The notes beneath the pieces were generated by a model, which was given only the letters and a program-made list of their open reading frames with translations, did no database searches and was not told where the DNA came from. This document shows positions 12,305 through 24,500 of a DNA stretch of 64,000 nucleotides, piece after piece. The first letter of the stretch is position 1. Every line of letters starts with the position of its first letter. The DNA is from Cymbidium sinense (lineage: Eukaryota; Streptophyta; Magnoliopsida; Asparagales; Orchidaceae): positions 21,152,923 to 21,216,922 of the forward strand of contig CM038222.1 in NCBI GenBank assembly GCA_021442155.1. The letters run 5' to 3'. The position numbers and the translations under genes were made by a program.

Positions 12305-12310
12305 CCTCAC
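12305..12310. other. Candidate target-site duplication of XY2, left side
   Basis: CCTCAC marks the end of protease coding sequence and the start of XY2. The same six bases follow the right end of XY2 at 19481-19486. The same left junction is seen at 93-98, 37369-37374 and 59991-59996. Confidence 0.5.
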
Positions 12311-14699
12311 TTTGGAGTGTGATTCAATCTTCCCATCTTAGACTTATGAGTTAGACACTAAGACTTCCTAGTCATAAGACACTTCTAACAATTAGGTAAA
12401 CACTTAACCTAAGCTTAAGAAGTGAAGTTAACCATATGATTAGTTATGCCTTAGGATTAGGATAATCCACCTAAACCCAAATCCAATCCATGTTCAACTT
12501 CTCAAACTAAACCTCAAGTTCAATTCAAACATTCAAATCCAAATCCAAACCTAAATTCCAAAACCAAATGATTGAAGCCCATGATCAAATCCAAACTTGA
12601 AACCCTTCACAAGCCATATGACCTATCCATGGACTTAGCCAAATCTTAATCCAAATCAATCCAAAATCAATTGATTTTCTCATAGTCAATTTGTTTCTTC
12701 AATCATCTTCTTAAATATAAATCAAATCTAAATTCAAATGATCAAACTTAAATCAAACTAAATCAAATTACATCAAAACCCTTCACAAGCCATATGTATC
12801 CATGGACTTAGCCAAATATTAATCCAAATCAAGTAAAACTAAATTGATTTTCTCACAATTCAATCATATTTTTAATCATCATCATAAATTTAAATGAAAT
12901 ATACATTCAAATAATCAAAACTAAATCAAACCAAATCAAAATCCAAACCTAAGCCACATGACCAAACTCCATGGACTTTACCAAATTCCTTCATTTGAAA
13001 ACCCAAATTCAATTTATTTTCTCATGAATCAATCATACCTTCAATCATATTCACAAATATAAATGAAATCTACAATCATCAAGCCAAACCAAAATCAACC
13101 CAAGTCAAACCCAACTTAACCCTTTTGACTTGAAATGTTCAAATGAACCAAAACCCATTTTAACCCAAGCCAATTGAATTTATATATCAATCCCAAATCC
13201 ATATATAAACTCAACTAAATTAAACTCAACCCATCAACTAAACAATTGGTCCACTTGACCCAAAGTGGCCAATTTGACCTATTTGAGCAAGTTTTAATCC
13301 TACCCAAATTGGATTGAACGAGCCCATCAAAACCTCCCATCATGATTGTTGATCACCCTAGGTTGATGAATTGTTACAAATTGGGTCAAACCAAGTCAAC
13401 TTAGTCATTTGACCAAGTCAACCCCTTAACCCATATGAATCCAAACTAGCCAAATTGCAACCTAAGCCAAATCCTTAGAAACCAATGATTCATACCAAAT
13501 TAAAATCAATATTTTAATATGACTTGACCTTCAATTGAGTCAAACCAAACCCAATTGGTCCTCTTGACCCAAGTTGACCCAAATTGACATTAAAGACCAA
13601 ATTAGGTCAAATCAAAATATAAACCAAATTGTTTGCAACCAATGGCTCAAGTTCATTCCAAATTGATTATTGAACTTGAGCCATGATTGGACCCAATTGA
13701 ACCCAATTGACCTACTTAGCAAATTGACCTAAAGGTTCAAGTTGGCCTAAATCAAAACCAAATCCAAATTAATTGAAACCAAAGCCTAAAATCATCTTCA
13801 ATTGGTCAACTTAACCCAAACCAACACCCAACCCAAGCCAATTTGGCCAATTTGGTCAAATTGGTCAATTTAATTCATTTGACCCAAATGCATTCAAATG
13901 TGCCAAAACCAAATCTAAGCCAAACTAACCAAACCAATTGAACCAAAATATTCCAAATGATCATATAAACTTAACCCAACCCTTGGTTTGACCCAATTTG
14001 ACCAATTGGTCAACTTGACCCAACCTAACCAATTTGACCTAAATGAGCCAAATTGAGCCAAACTCAAATCAACTCTAATTGACTTGAAACTTGGGCTAAC
14101 CACTTTTGACTCATTTCAAATCTACCCAAATCAAAAGCCAAAGCAAAATAATCATTTTACCCTTAGGTCAAGGGCATCCCATGAGACAAATCACCCAAGT
14201 AAGTGGTCATTTCCATTACTTGGTCACTTGGTACTCTCCCAAAGGTCCACTAGGCACTAGGACACCTGACCCAAGGGGTGGTTGGGTTGCCCATGACCCA
14301 TGGGAGGTGAAATAACATTACCCTCCCCATTGGAACATTTGAAACCCATAGGACACCCATGATTCCTACTTAATAGCCACCTCCACACCTTCAACCAACC
14401 AAGCAAGCAACTCACCTCCTCCTACCACCCACTCTGGAGATGGTGGGGCGCCACTAGAAGCCAAACTGATCCCACCATCGATCAAGATGAAGGGGTATAC
14501 TATCATTTCACTCAAACATACAAAAAATCATTTCTTAGAGCCTAGCTTCCCAAGATGAGCTTGGTAGAGCCATTCCTAAGCTTCTAAGCTCATTCCTCAA
14601 TAAAAAATGCCATTCTCCATCCAAATAGGACACTCCCATTTCACCTAACTTCCCCATTTCTCCATCAAACTCAAATTAACTTTGCACCTTCCCTAGGCC

Positions 14700-15026
14700 T
14701 CATTCAAGAAATGAATCATCTCCCAAGCTTTGAGCACGAGGTGGGACTTCAATCAAAGCTGAGCTCCAAATTATCAGTTTGTGGCCTTCGAATGTTGAGG
14801 AATTGATCCAATTGCTGCTCAACAGAGCTTCATCTCCACTAGATGAAGCTTCCTCAATCATTTGAGCCACAGATCTTGAGCTCCGTCGAGGTATACTTCT
14901 GAAACTGATCCTTAAGCAGAAATGAGTTGGAGCTTTTAGAGGAAAAATTGCATTTTGTGTGATCTTGATCATTGAATCCCCTCCGACTGATGTAGTGAAT
15001 GTGGGACCCTTTTGGAGTTGATCCAA
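14700..15026 (-). other. 108-codon open frame in Y2, probably not a gene
   Basis: The longest frame in any Y segment, serine-rich around VAQMIEEASSSGDEALLSSNWI. The homologous stretches near 2430-2760 and 39780-40100 keep the central ASSSG...SSNWIN piece but are cut by stops. I find no recognisable domain. It could be a remnant of something once coding, or chance in a conserved repeat. Confidence 0.2.
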
Positions 15027-17402
15027 GCTTCGGGTAAGCTCAGATCAAGTGAACAATGGTGGACGGACTCCATTCTCCCTCACTTGAGTGACGTTAGATC
15101 ACATAACATTCGTTCCACATGATCGAATGGACGGTGGTGATTAGATCCACTAGATTGATCTAATTAATCTTATTAAGCTGTGGAATTAATCAGCCATCAT
15201 CGATCATGATGGAGGAGAAAGCATCTCACCCGCCATGTCTTAGTCGATAAGTTTTAAGTTGGCAATCCCACGGTGCCATGTAAAAAGTGCGCTGCATCAG
15301 TGAGCCACATGGTCCCAATAGGATTAGGCTTTAATTAATTAATCATTTTTAATGGTGAAACTTCTAAAATCATAAAATCATAGAAATAAAAAAATGCAAA
15401 TAAATACTCATTTTAAAGGTATTTCAGAAGAGAATTAATTAAAAAGCATCTTAACTAATTTTAAATAGTAATTAAGGTTTAATTACAAAAGTAATTAGCT
15501 TAATTACTTTAAAATTACTTGAGCAATTAATCTCAAATTTTGTGAGTTAATTTAATCGGATGACCTCTACCTCCAATGATTTTCTTAGGATTTTTTGCTC
15601 ACTTAATTAGGAAAATTGACTAATTAAACATTAATTACTCTTTTAAGTTAATTAATGATTAATTAGTCCAATGAAAAATAATAAATTGGTTAATTAAGTT
15701 TATTAATCATTGTTCAACAGTAAGTGAACTAAAGAATAAGGTTGAGACCCCTTTCCCTATGTTGATTTCACCCTTTTAAAATTAATTGATTTAACTAATT
15801 AATTAAATCACTTAATCAAATTGAAATCATAATCACATCGGACCTTAATTAATTAAATCATGGGGTAGATCTTTGGTGTTTAATAATGGGTTTAATGAAA
15901 GTATGTTTCCCATGTAATTAAATCAAATAAAATAATTAATTAAGCTTTGGTTTTTTTAAATAATCTTATTTGATTTATTTTCCTTAAGAATAGTTTGGTT
16001 ATTAATCACATGCTTATATTTGATTGTCATCTTTTAATCATGTTAAATTTGGTATGTCATTTAATTCATCTAATATTTTAATCAATAAAATAAAATAATT
16101 TCCTTTAATGTATCTTTTGCATGTGTTGATTTAATTAATATATGATGAATCACTATTAAATTAAATGTATTTTTCAAAACTTATAAATAAATTTGTTATG
16201 ATGCTAGTTATAAATACATAAGAAATTCATGTACTTATAGCTTAAATGTTTGAATGTTGAGGTCTCTTTCCTATTCATGTGTTTATTTATATAAGATTGA
16301 ATGGTAATGGGTATATAATCGGACATCCATCTTTTTAAAATCATTTGATTTCACTTTTTAACATGGCATTTTATTTGATTTTATTCTTATGTATTCAACA
16401 TTAAAATTTGGATAGAACTTTAATTCATATATATATATATAAATGATTCAATCAAACAAATATACAATATTTGATTTTCTTTCCCTCATTTATGTATATA
16501 ATGTGTGTAAAAGCAAGTATATAGTCTGGACATCTTGGGAATATGAGGATTTAGTTAGCCCAAGGAGGTCTTTTGATTATCTCACTTCCTTAGTTTAACA
16601 ATGAAACATATTTGCCTATATCTTTGTACATGTATATGTATATTCAATTAGTGAATGAAAATATCATTTTAACATTGCATGCATTCATAATTGATTTTGG
16701 TTGAATTAATTACATATGATTTGGAGCTTACATCTATGTTCATGTATGAATTTACATATTTTGAATGCAAATGGTATATAGTCTATACATCTTGGGAATA
16801 TGAGGCTTTAGCTAGCTCAAGGATGTAATTTGATTACCTCACTTCTAGTTTAACAATGACACATACTATTTAATTTCATTCTTATGTCCTTTTGTATTGA
16901 ATTTGGATAAAGTTTTAATATGTTTAAATAATTCAATCAAATAAAATTTAAATTCTAAACATACACATACATTTATCATTTAAGTGTTCAAAATATATTG
17001 CATGTATAGATACACATTAAATCATATGCATGTTATGTGATGGAAAGGAATGATTTAATATATGTCATGTGGTATTAATTCAATTAAATTAATCTTAAGA
17101 TGCCTTTCATTTTGAATAGGATTATTTGTGAATTAAACTTAGATTAATTAAATCATTTAATAAGCCATTCACTAAAGGGAACTAAATCAAATTAATATAC
17201 TTTAGAAAGTGACTTAAGGTAGGATGAAAGAGAAATCCTATTTTCTCTCTTTATATCACTTACTTGCTAAGTGTAATCAAATGAAACAAAACAAATTAAA
17301 TTCTCAAATCAATTAAACTACTTCAAGTGAAATCAACCTCTAATGTTAAATTGAATCCTTCTACACTTAGAAAAAATATACACTAATGCCTAACAAGACT
17401 TA

Positions 17403-18925
17403 CCACACAAGCCTTAATACACATTAGAATAAGTCACCACTTCTAGCTCTAAGTTAGGGGGTATGATGTGATGTATGTTTTGTTTTATGATGTGTTATTT
17501 TAGATTGGATGTTAGGGTGTATGCTTCATAGACTAATGATAGGCCAATATTAGCTAATCATGTTTTCTAGGGGATTATGCTTAAGGGATTCTTAAAATAA
17601 ATGTGAATATACTTTTTTTGCAGGTTGCTTAAATCCTTAAATAATCCAAGTTGGATAGTGGGCTTAATTACCCATGTGTAGGGTGCTAAGTCTAAATTAT
17701 AAATAACTCTTGGGATTATATGTATATTTAGCTAACCTCTATTTTACAGTGTAGTTATATTTACTTTTCCACATAAATGTAATTTTGCAATAGGAATTAG
17801 GATTAGAGCTATGGGGATTAGGATGAGCAGTGGCCAAAAGGCTTTGTCCTGAGGTGCCTGTGATGCCTTTGAAGCAAGCACCATCTAAATCAAAGAAGGA
17901 ACAAAATCATAAATGAAGATATGAAGAAAGAAGACCCCATACATTTAATACAATTATAATTATTCTTTCATATTCTAGGTTGTATAAGGGTAGAACTTTT
18001 ACCCATCTTTTCTCTCTCTTTGGTTATGCAGATACAGACCTTTTATTATTTTGTAATAATTTATATAATTGTTTGATGTTATGTTTACATTGAGCATTAG
18101 GATGACATGCTTTTCATAGTTTCTTAACTGATTGATGCTTTAATGTGTGGATTGGATGATTAGGCTCTTAGGATAAAAATAACTTTTCTACCCAACTAAT
18201 CACTCATAACTAAATTTTAAACAACTCATAACCTCATCATAAAGCCTAAGACATAAATAAGATAATTAAAAGATTTAGCAACCCCTTAGTTGTATCATTA
18301 TATGTTTCACATCAAGCATGCATATTCTTTCCCTCTTGAACATGAAGGATCTCCATTCTTGCACGATAAAGAAATGCTTGACCTGTGAGGGCATCCTTTG
18401 TGGTGTATAACACCTTCTCCTATCTGACCCATAACCTAGTTCATCATGCATTTAGCCATAAGAAATCCTAAAGCCTCTATCAAAATGATCTGTCAAAAAT
18501 TTGAAAAGGATTTGCATCTTTAGATTAAGTCATATGTGCATAGCACTCATGTTCTTGTCTCTTAGGGAGTGTGTTCATGACTTTAGTCTCTTTTTAATTA
18601 AGTAACTACCCTAGCTATCTTGGAATTCATGAACTGGACTACATGGTTTTAAAATTATAGGTAGACTTAGTTGGTGGCCAGTCCAAGCGATTATAAGTCT
18701 AGAAGTCAGACTATTTATTCTCTCTTATGGAGGTAAACCCTTCTGTCCACATGTTGCTTAGATTTAGGTCGTGCTTTAGGTTGTACTAAAGCTTCATAGA
18801 TTTAAGATCTGAGGTAGCTATTTACTTGAGCTATGAGCATAAATCCTCACCTCTTGGGCATTCCCACAACCTTGTGTTGGTGGATTATAAGCCTTAGTAA
18901 TCTAATTAAACTTCAACTCAAAGCA
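17403..18925. mobile_element. Unidentified ~1.5-kb extra block in Y2
   Basis: Aligning Y2 with Y1 (5620-5650) shows GACTTACC directly followed by ATATAAATC in Y1, but separated by about 1.5 kb here. The block is less AT-biased and contains no recognisable ORF. A purine run AGTTAGGGGG precedes TATGATGTGATG near 17450, which resembles a polypurine tract next to an LTR start. AAGCCTTA occurs near both ends (about 17410 and 18892). It may be a fragment of another LTR element. No clean target duplication is visible. Confidence 0.4.
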
Positions 18926-19480
18926 TATAAATCTTCTCAACTTCAAAATTATAAAGCCCAACCATAGGATGAAATGCTCATTAGGCTTCTTAGTATCATG
19001 AGTATTTCCTACTTATTTCATTTGGATTCCAAAAATAAGTCTTCTCCTTGAACTTTCTCAATTGATTTTCCAAATACAACCAATCTTTTGATAGTCTAAC
19101 CTTGAAATCTTTGGAGATGATAATTGTCTACTTTAATTGAGAGTATTCTTAGGAAATTTGATTTCCTAAGATGTAATTAACTATGGAAGCTTACCTCCAT
19201 AAGGAATTTAAGAACCTGGTTTAGTATAAACCATGCGTTATTCATCCATGTAAAGTAGGTGAAAAATCTTTGGTATATTTGAAGACTCATCATGCCTTAG
19301 GAGTCCTTATTACATGATTAGGTCCGTTGTAGGGCGATTCCTCTATCTTTCAAGATAGTATATTTTACCTCAATGTTATATAGATCACCTCAAAAAAAAT
19401 CTATGATCTGCGTGGTGCCCCACCCCACCCATACATCTAAAAATAAACACCACAAGACCTTCTCACCTTGTTCATTGAAT

Positions 19481-19486
19481 CCTCAC
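19481..19486. other. Candidate target-site duplication of XY2, right side
   Basis: CCTCAC directly after the terminal CATTGAAT of Y2, matching 12305-12310. In XY1 the same position reads CCTCTC and is followed by an LTR remnant, so only XY2 gives a testable pair. Confidence 0.5.
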
Positions 19487-20650
19487 AACATCATCCTTTC
19501 TTTTGGAGTTTGGAGATGTCAATCCTCAAGTAGGCAAGGGTTCTTAGACTCATAATATTGATTATTACTCTTAGGTCAACCAGAACTCTGGATAGCTTGT
19601 ATCGCCTATAATGTAAAAGGCAAGCATGTATGCTCATCATCCCTAAGAGTAAGTCTTCACTGCTTGAATGTAACTCCTAAGATGTCCTTCAGATGGCATG
19701 CCTCTCTTTAGTAGCACCACCTAAGCATCTCTAGATCAAGTAACCTTGACCGAGATTCCTCCCCACTTTGAGCATAAGGCATCGAGATGCTTAACTTAGC
19801 TGTAAACTTTCAAGTGAGCTACCATATGCAAATCAACTCTACCTTGGTCCTCCACAACTATCCATTGGTGGAGCATCTCATGGAGGGCCTATTTGCTCAA
19901 GAACCAATGACTTGTTTACCTTATCCTAAGGTGCTTCTAGAGGTAAAACTTTGCTACTATGTAAGTTGATTTCAGTGACTTCTTGGAATGATGAGCTTGT
20001 GGAATTTACCTTATCATCGGGCGTACCTACAGCTTCGCTTATGAGATCCTCAAAGTCAGCTGACACTAAGTCAATCTCAAGAGGTTATTTTGATTGATTC
20101 AGAGAAGGATAGTCTGACTCTGAATCAAAAAGAAAAGGATCGAAACTACTAGAGCTATTATTTTATTTAGACTCGGAGAGCATTCAATAGGAATAAAATT
20201 AGGAGCATCAGAAGTAGACAATATATAAGTTGGATTAGCTTTCTTCATTAATTTCTTTTTGGGTAAAGGTACATGATAGAAATCAAGTAAAGTAAGAAGA
20301 GTAAGGGATTTAGTGCCCTTATCCATAGATATAATGCTCTTATCGATAGAAGAGGAGCTAGTAGAAGAGGTGGTAGATGCAACGGTAGAGGGAGTATTGG
20401 ATTTGGATGGTGGTGCTACTAGACTATCCCAGGCAAGTATGGTGAGCTACTGCTGCTCCTAGCTATCACCCTGCCAGAGTCATCCTTTGAAACTGGCAAA
20501 CCTTCCTTGGCATTGGAGGTTTGAGCTACTTCAGACACCTGCAAGGAAAGCCTCTTGATCTTACAAATGATCTTCTTTGAGGTTCAAGATAGGGAGATAT
20601 TCTAACCATCTTTGGTCTTAAGAGGATCGTAAGTATCCCTAAGGATTACT
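19487..20650 (-). pseudogene. Gag-protease linker and N-terminal half of the protease
   Basis: On the minus strand KLSRVLVD and INIMSLRTLAYL lie at about 19520-19605, the aspartic protease active-site region, with the D-T/N-G-S triad degraded after the Asp. DISKLQKKG follows and ends a few bases before XY2. Upstream (about 19640-20650) is a degraded linker with short frames such as 20099-20326 and no recognisable domain. This half pairs with the protease remainder at 12180-12310. Confidence 0.65.
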
Positions 20651-21490
20651 CTAGCAGAATTGGATGGTTGTTCTAATAACAATTCCTTAAGGAATAACTA
20701 TGGCTCTCAACTTGTAGCTGTGCTCAAGCTAGTCCTTAAAATGATACAATCTTCTAAAACATGGCCTAACATGCGGTGGTAGGTGCAATAGCTAGGATCA
20801 ACATTTTTTCCCAGTTCCTCCTGCCTCTTAGGCTCTAGTAATTGAAAATGAGATTTTTTTAAGAGATTCATAAATATTTTCCTAACTACCTCTCTCTTGA
20901 ATGAATATGACTTATTTAATCTATCGACAAGAGCTACCTAGCATGGAAATGAATACCGCACGAGGTGGTGGAAATGGTCATGGTGGCTACGCGATGATGA
21001 TGGTCGAGGTGGAAGAGGAGGTGGCAAAGGAGGCAGCTGAGCTTGTAGTCTCTTATACTAAACTCTGGTTGGCTGTTTCCCTCTGTCCACCAACACAAAT
21101 GTCCCTGACATTTTATCAAACACCTTCTATGGCTTGGGCCTAAATGATTTGTCAGGAAAGGGAAACTGTTTGGCTTCTTCTTGTAGGCTAGCTGCCTTGT
21201 TGATTAATTTCTTGAATGTTTTGATGGTAAAACCCTTAAGCATGAAGGCAATCGGACCACAGATATTCTTGAGAAGATTCATGGCATGTGGACATGCTGA
21301 TTTCATGCTCAAGAAAGGAGAATGTAATCTACAAGGACTGTTGCTTTACAATTTTCAATCACCCTCTTGATGAAGAAACTCCAAACTTCACCAAACCCCC
21401 ACCCAAACCAAACACTCTCAAAGAGGACCAATCACCAGGTCGCAACAAGTGTGTGTGCAATGTGTTATCTTAGGTTCCCACTACCATCAA
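20651..21490 (-). pseudogene. gag: Decayed Ty3/gypsy gag fragment
   Basis: The minus strand reads ACPHAMNLLKNI and FKKLINKAASLQEEAKQF (21127-21312), then after one stop KKVFDKMSGTFVLVDRGK, a glycine/histidine-rich stretch, and near 20740-20830 a zinc-knuckle-like CTYHRMLGHVLEDC followed by LKD. The Cx2HxxxGHxxxxC-type knuckle and its position upstream of the protease identify gag. Stops and frameshifts break it and the N-terminal part is missing. It is the only gag in the window: the P2 and P3 copies have lost theirs. Telomere-like array T1 begins about 25 bp from its right edge. Confidence 0.7.
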
Positions 21491-21512
21491 CGATCTTGAA
21501 GGATGGTAGCAA

Positions 21513-24500
21513 AAACCCTAAATAAAATAAAAACTAAATAAAAATCTAAACCTAAAAAATAAACCTAAAAATAAAACCTTAAAAAAAACCTAAACCCTAA
21601 ACTAAGAAAACCCAAAACTTAAAATAAACAAAACAAAATAAACATAAACCTAAACTAAAATAAACTAAAGTAAAATAAATAAAACCTAAACCTAAACCCT
21701 AACTAAATAAAATATAATAAATTAAAAATAAACCTAAACCTAAATTGAAAAAAAACCTAAAAAAACCTAAAATAAAAACCTAAAACCTAAACCTAAAAAA
21801 ATAAAATAAAAACCCTAACATAAACCTAAAATAAAAAATAAACCCTAAACCTAAAAAATAAAATAAAAATTAAACTAAACTAAAAAATAAACATAAACAT
21901 AAACCTAAACCTAAAAAATAAACTAAAATATGAAAACCTAAACTAACATAAATAAACTAAACTAAATAAAAATAAAAAATAAAATGTACTAAAATAAATA
22001 AAAGATAAACTAAATAGAGCTATACCTGCACATTACTTAAATTTTATTTAAAAAAAACCCTAAACCCTAAACCCTCAATCCTAAATCCTAAACCTTAAAC
22101 CCTAAACCCTAAACCATAAAACTAACCATAAACCCTAAACATCCAACCCCAAATCCTACCCTAAACTAACCATAAAACCCTAAACCCTAAACTAACCATA
22201 AACCCTAAACCCTAAACTAACCCTAAACCATAAGCTAACCCTAAATATAAATCTAAACTAAATAAAATAAATAAAACTAAAAATAAACCTAAACCTAAAT
22301 TAGAAAATAAAACATAAAAATAAATCTAAAATGAAAAACTAAAACCTAAACCTAAAAAAATAAAATAAAAACCTAAACCTAAACCTAAGAATAAAAAATA
22401 AAACTTAAACTTAAAAAATAAAATAAAAATAAAACTAAACTAAAAAATAAACTAAACCTAAAAAATAAACTAAAATAAAAAACCAAAACTAAAATAAATA
22501 AACCTAAAATAAATAAACGAAACTAAATAAAAATAAAAATAAACCTAAATCAAAATAAAAAATAAAATGAAATAAAATAAATAAATAAAATTAAATAAAC
22601 CTAAACTTAAACTAAAAAATTAATAAAAAAACCCTAAAAACCTAAAACTAACCTAAACCTAAACTTAAACTTAAACCTAAACCTAAACCCAAAACCTAAA
22701 ACTAAAAAACTAACTAAACTAAACTAAAACTATAAACCTAAACTAAACTCTAAACTACTAACCCTAAACCTTAAACTTAAACTAAATTAAACTAAAATTA
22801 AACCTTAAACCCTAAAACCTAAACTTAAACTAAAACCTAAACCCTAAAACTTAAACCTAAACTTAAACCTAAACCCTAAACTATAAACCCTAAACCAAAA
22901 CCTAAACTAACTAACCTAAAACCTTAAACTAAACTAAACTCTAAACTTAAACTCCTAAACCTAAGCTAACTTAAATTAAACCCTAAACTTAAACCCTAAA
23001 CCCTAAACTTAAACCTAAAACTCTAAACACTAAAGTTTAAACCTAAACTTAAAGACCTAAAGCTAACCTAAACCCTAAACCCTAAACCCTAAATCCTAAA
23101 TCCTAAACCCTAAACTAAACCTAACTTTAAACCCTAAATCCTAATACCCTAAGCCCTAAACCCCAAACCCTAAACCCTAAACCCTAAAAACCTAAAAATA
23201 AAAACTTATACTAAATAAAACCTAAAAATAAAATAAATAAATAAAATATAAACCTAAATAAAATAAAATAATAAAATAAAATAAACCTAAATTAAACCTA
23301 AAAATTAAATAAAAAAACTAATAAAAATAAACAAAAATAAAATAAATAAACACCTAAACTAAATTACAAAATAAAATAAACCTAAGAATTAAAAACCTAA
23401 ATAAAATAGAAACTAAATGTAAAATAAAAATAAAATAAACCTAAAGTAAACTTAAAATAAAATAAAATAAAAACTAAATAAAAACCTAAACCTAAAACTA
23501 AACCTAAAAATAAATAAAAAATTAAATTTAAACCCCAAACTAAAATAAAAACATAAAACTAAAATAAAAATAAAATAAAAGTAAATTAAATAAAGATAAA
23601 CCTAAACTAAAATAAATAAAACGTTAACATAAACCTAAAATAAAGTAAACCTAAACACTAAACTAAATAAAATAAAGTAAACTAAAATTATACCTAAAGC
23701 TAAACTAAACAAATAAAACATAAAAATAAACCTCAAATAAAATCCTAAACCCTAAACCTAAAAAAATTAAATAAAAACCTAAACTTAAACCTAAAAATAA
23801 AAATAAAACCTAAACATAAAAATAAAATATAAATAAAACTCAACTAAAAAAATAAACTAAAACCAAAACCTAAACCTAAACCTAAAATAAAATAAAATAA
23901 ACTAAAATAAAATAAATAATAACCTAAACTAAACTAAAAAAATAGAATAAACCTATGAATAAAAAACCTAAATAAAAAAAATTAAACATAAAATAAAAAT
24001 AAAATAAACCTAAAATAAATTAAATTAAATACTAAGTAAACATTTAAACTTAAAAAATAAACTTAAAAATAAAACCTAAAAATAAATAAAAAATAAAACC
24101 TAAACCCTAAACTAAAAAAAATACCTAAACCTAAAATAAAAATAAAATACACAAAATAAAATAAACCTAAACTTAAAGTAAAATAAACTAAACTATAATA
24201 AAGAAAACCTAAACCTTAACATAAAATAAACTAAACATAAACCTAAACCTAAACTAAAATAAGAAAACCTAAAATAAATAAACTAAACTAAATAAAAATA
24301 AAAAATAAACCTAAACAAAAATTAAAAATAATATAAACTAAAATAAATAAAAACTAAACTAAGTAAACTAAATAAACCTATACATACTGATTTACTTAAT
24401 TTTTTTTAAAGAAAAAATCTTAAACCCTAAACTCAAAACCCTAAACCCTAAAACATAAATCATAAAACTAACCTAAAACCCTAAACCTACAACACTAAAC

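Larger units (their letters stand above)
6560..12310 (-). pseudogene. pol: P1: decayed Ty3/gypsy (Tat-type) pol, protease C-terminus to integrase
   Basis: Read on the minus strand, the order is: protease tail with FLGRPW (about 12185-12240); a lysine-rich linker; RT with an INFRDLNRACP stretch and SFMDGS (10683-10889); RNase H with GALLPQ, YYLS and PIEKHC (9917-10129); archaeal-type RNase H (about 9295-9770); and integrase with a zinc-binding segment (7383-7661) and core (7297-7512). Protease, RT, RNase H, integrase is the Ty3/gypsy order, and the extra RNase H before integrase marks the Tat/Ogre-like group. Stops and frameshifts occur throughout. The YVDD polymerase box near 10505-10545 has lost a codon and reads Y-DD. 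An RTE LINE splits the copy at 7912-9285. The N-terminal half of the protease and gag lie beyond XY2 at 19487-21490. Confidence 0.85.
12311..19480. mobile_element. XY2: non-coding insert splitting the protease
   Basis: The most informative XY copy because protease coding sequence is visible on both sides. On the minus strand the active-site half (VLVD...INIMSLRTL, then DISKLQKKG) lies at 19487-19610, and the second half (ALGSIV, LEIDDW, GRPW) lies at 12180-12310. X occupies 12311 to about 14500 and Y about 14510-19480. Compared with Y1 it has many small deletions and one extra block at 17403-18925, so about 5.65 kb belongs to XY itself. Inverted GATTCAAT (12321-12328) and ATTGAAT (19474-19480) lie near the two ends. 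It has no TG...CA termini and no ORF, so the class is open. Confidence 0.6.

Noticed and set aside
14106..14315. Short plus-strand ORF with TRTPDPRGGW.
   Set aside because: It lies in the X segment, is broken in X1, X3 and X4, and shows no domain.
12311..19480. XY as the LTR of the P1 element, giving a classical LTR-pol-LTR structure from 99 to 19480.
   Set aside because: The supposed internal region ends on the right in the same protease sequence that flanks XY1 on the left, and protease/gag continues beyond XY2. Insertion plus tandem duplication explains this better, though without other copies it is not excluded.
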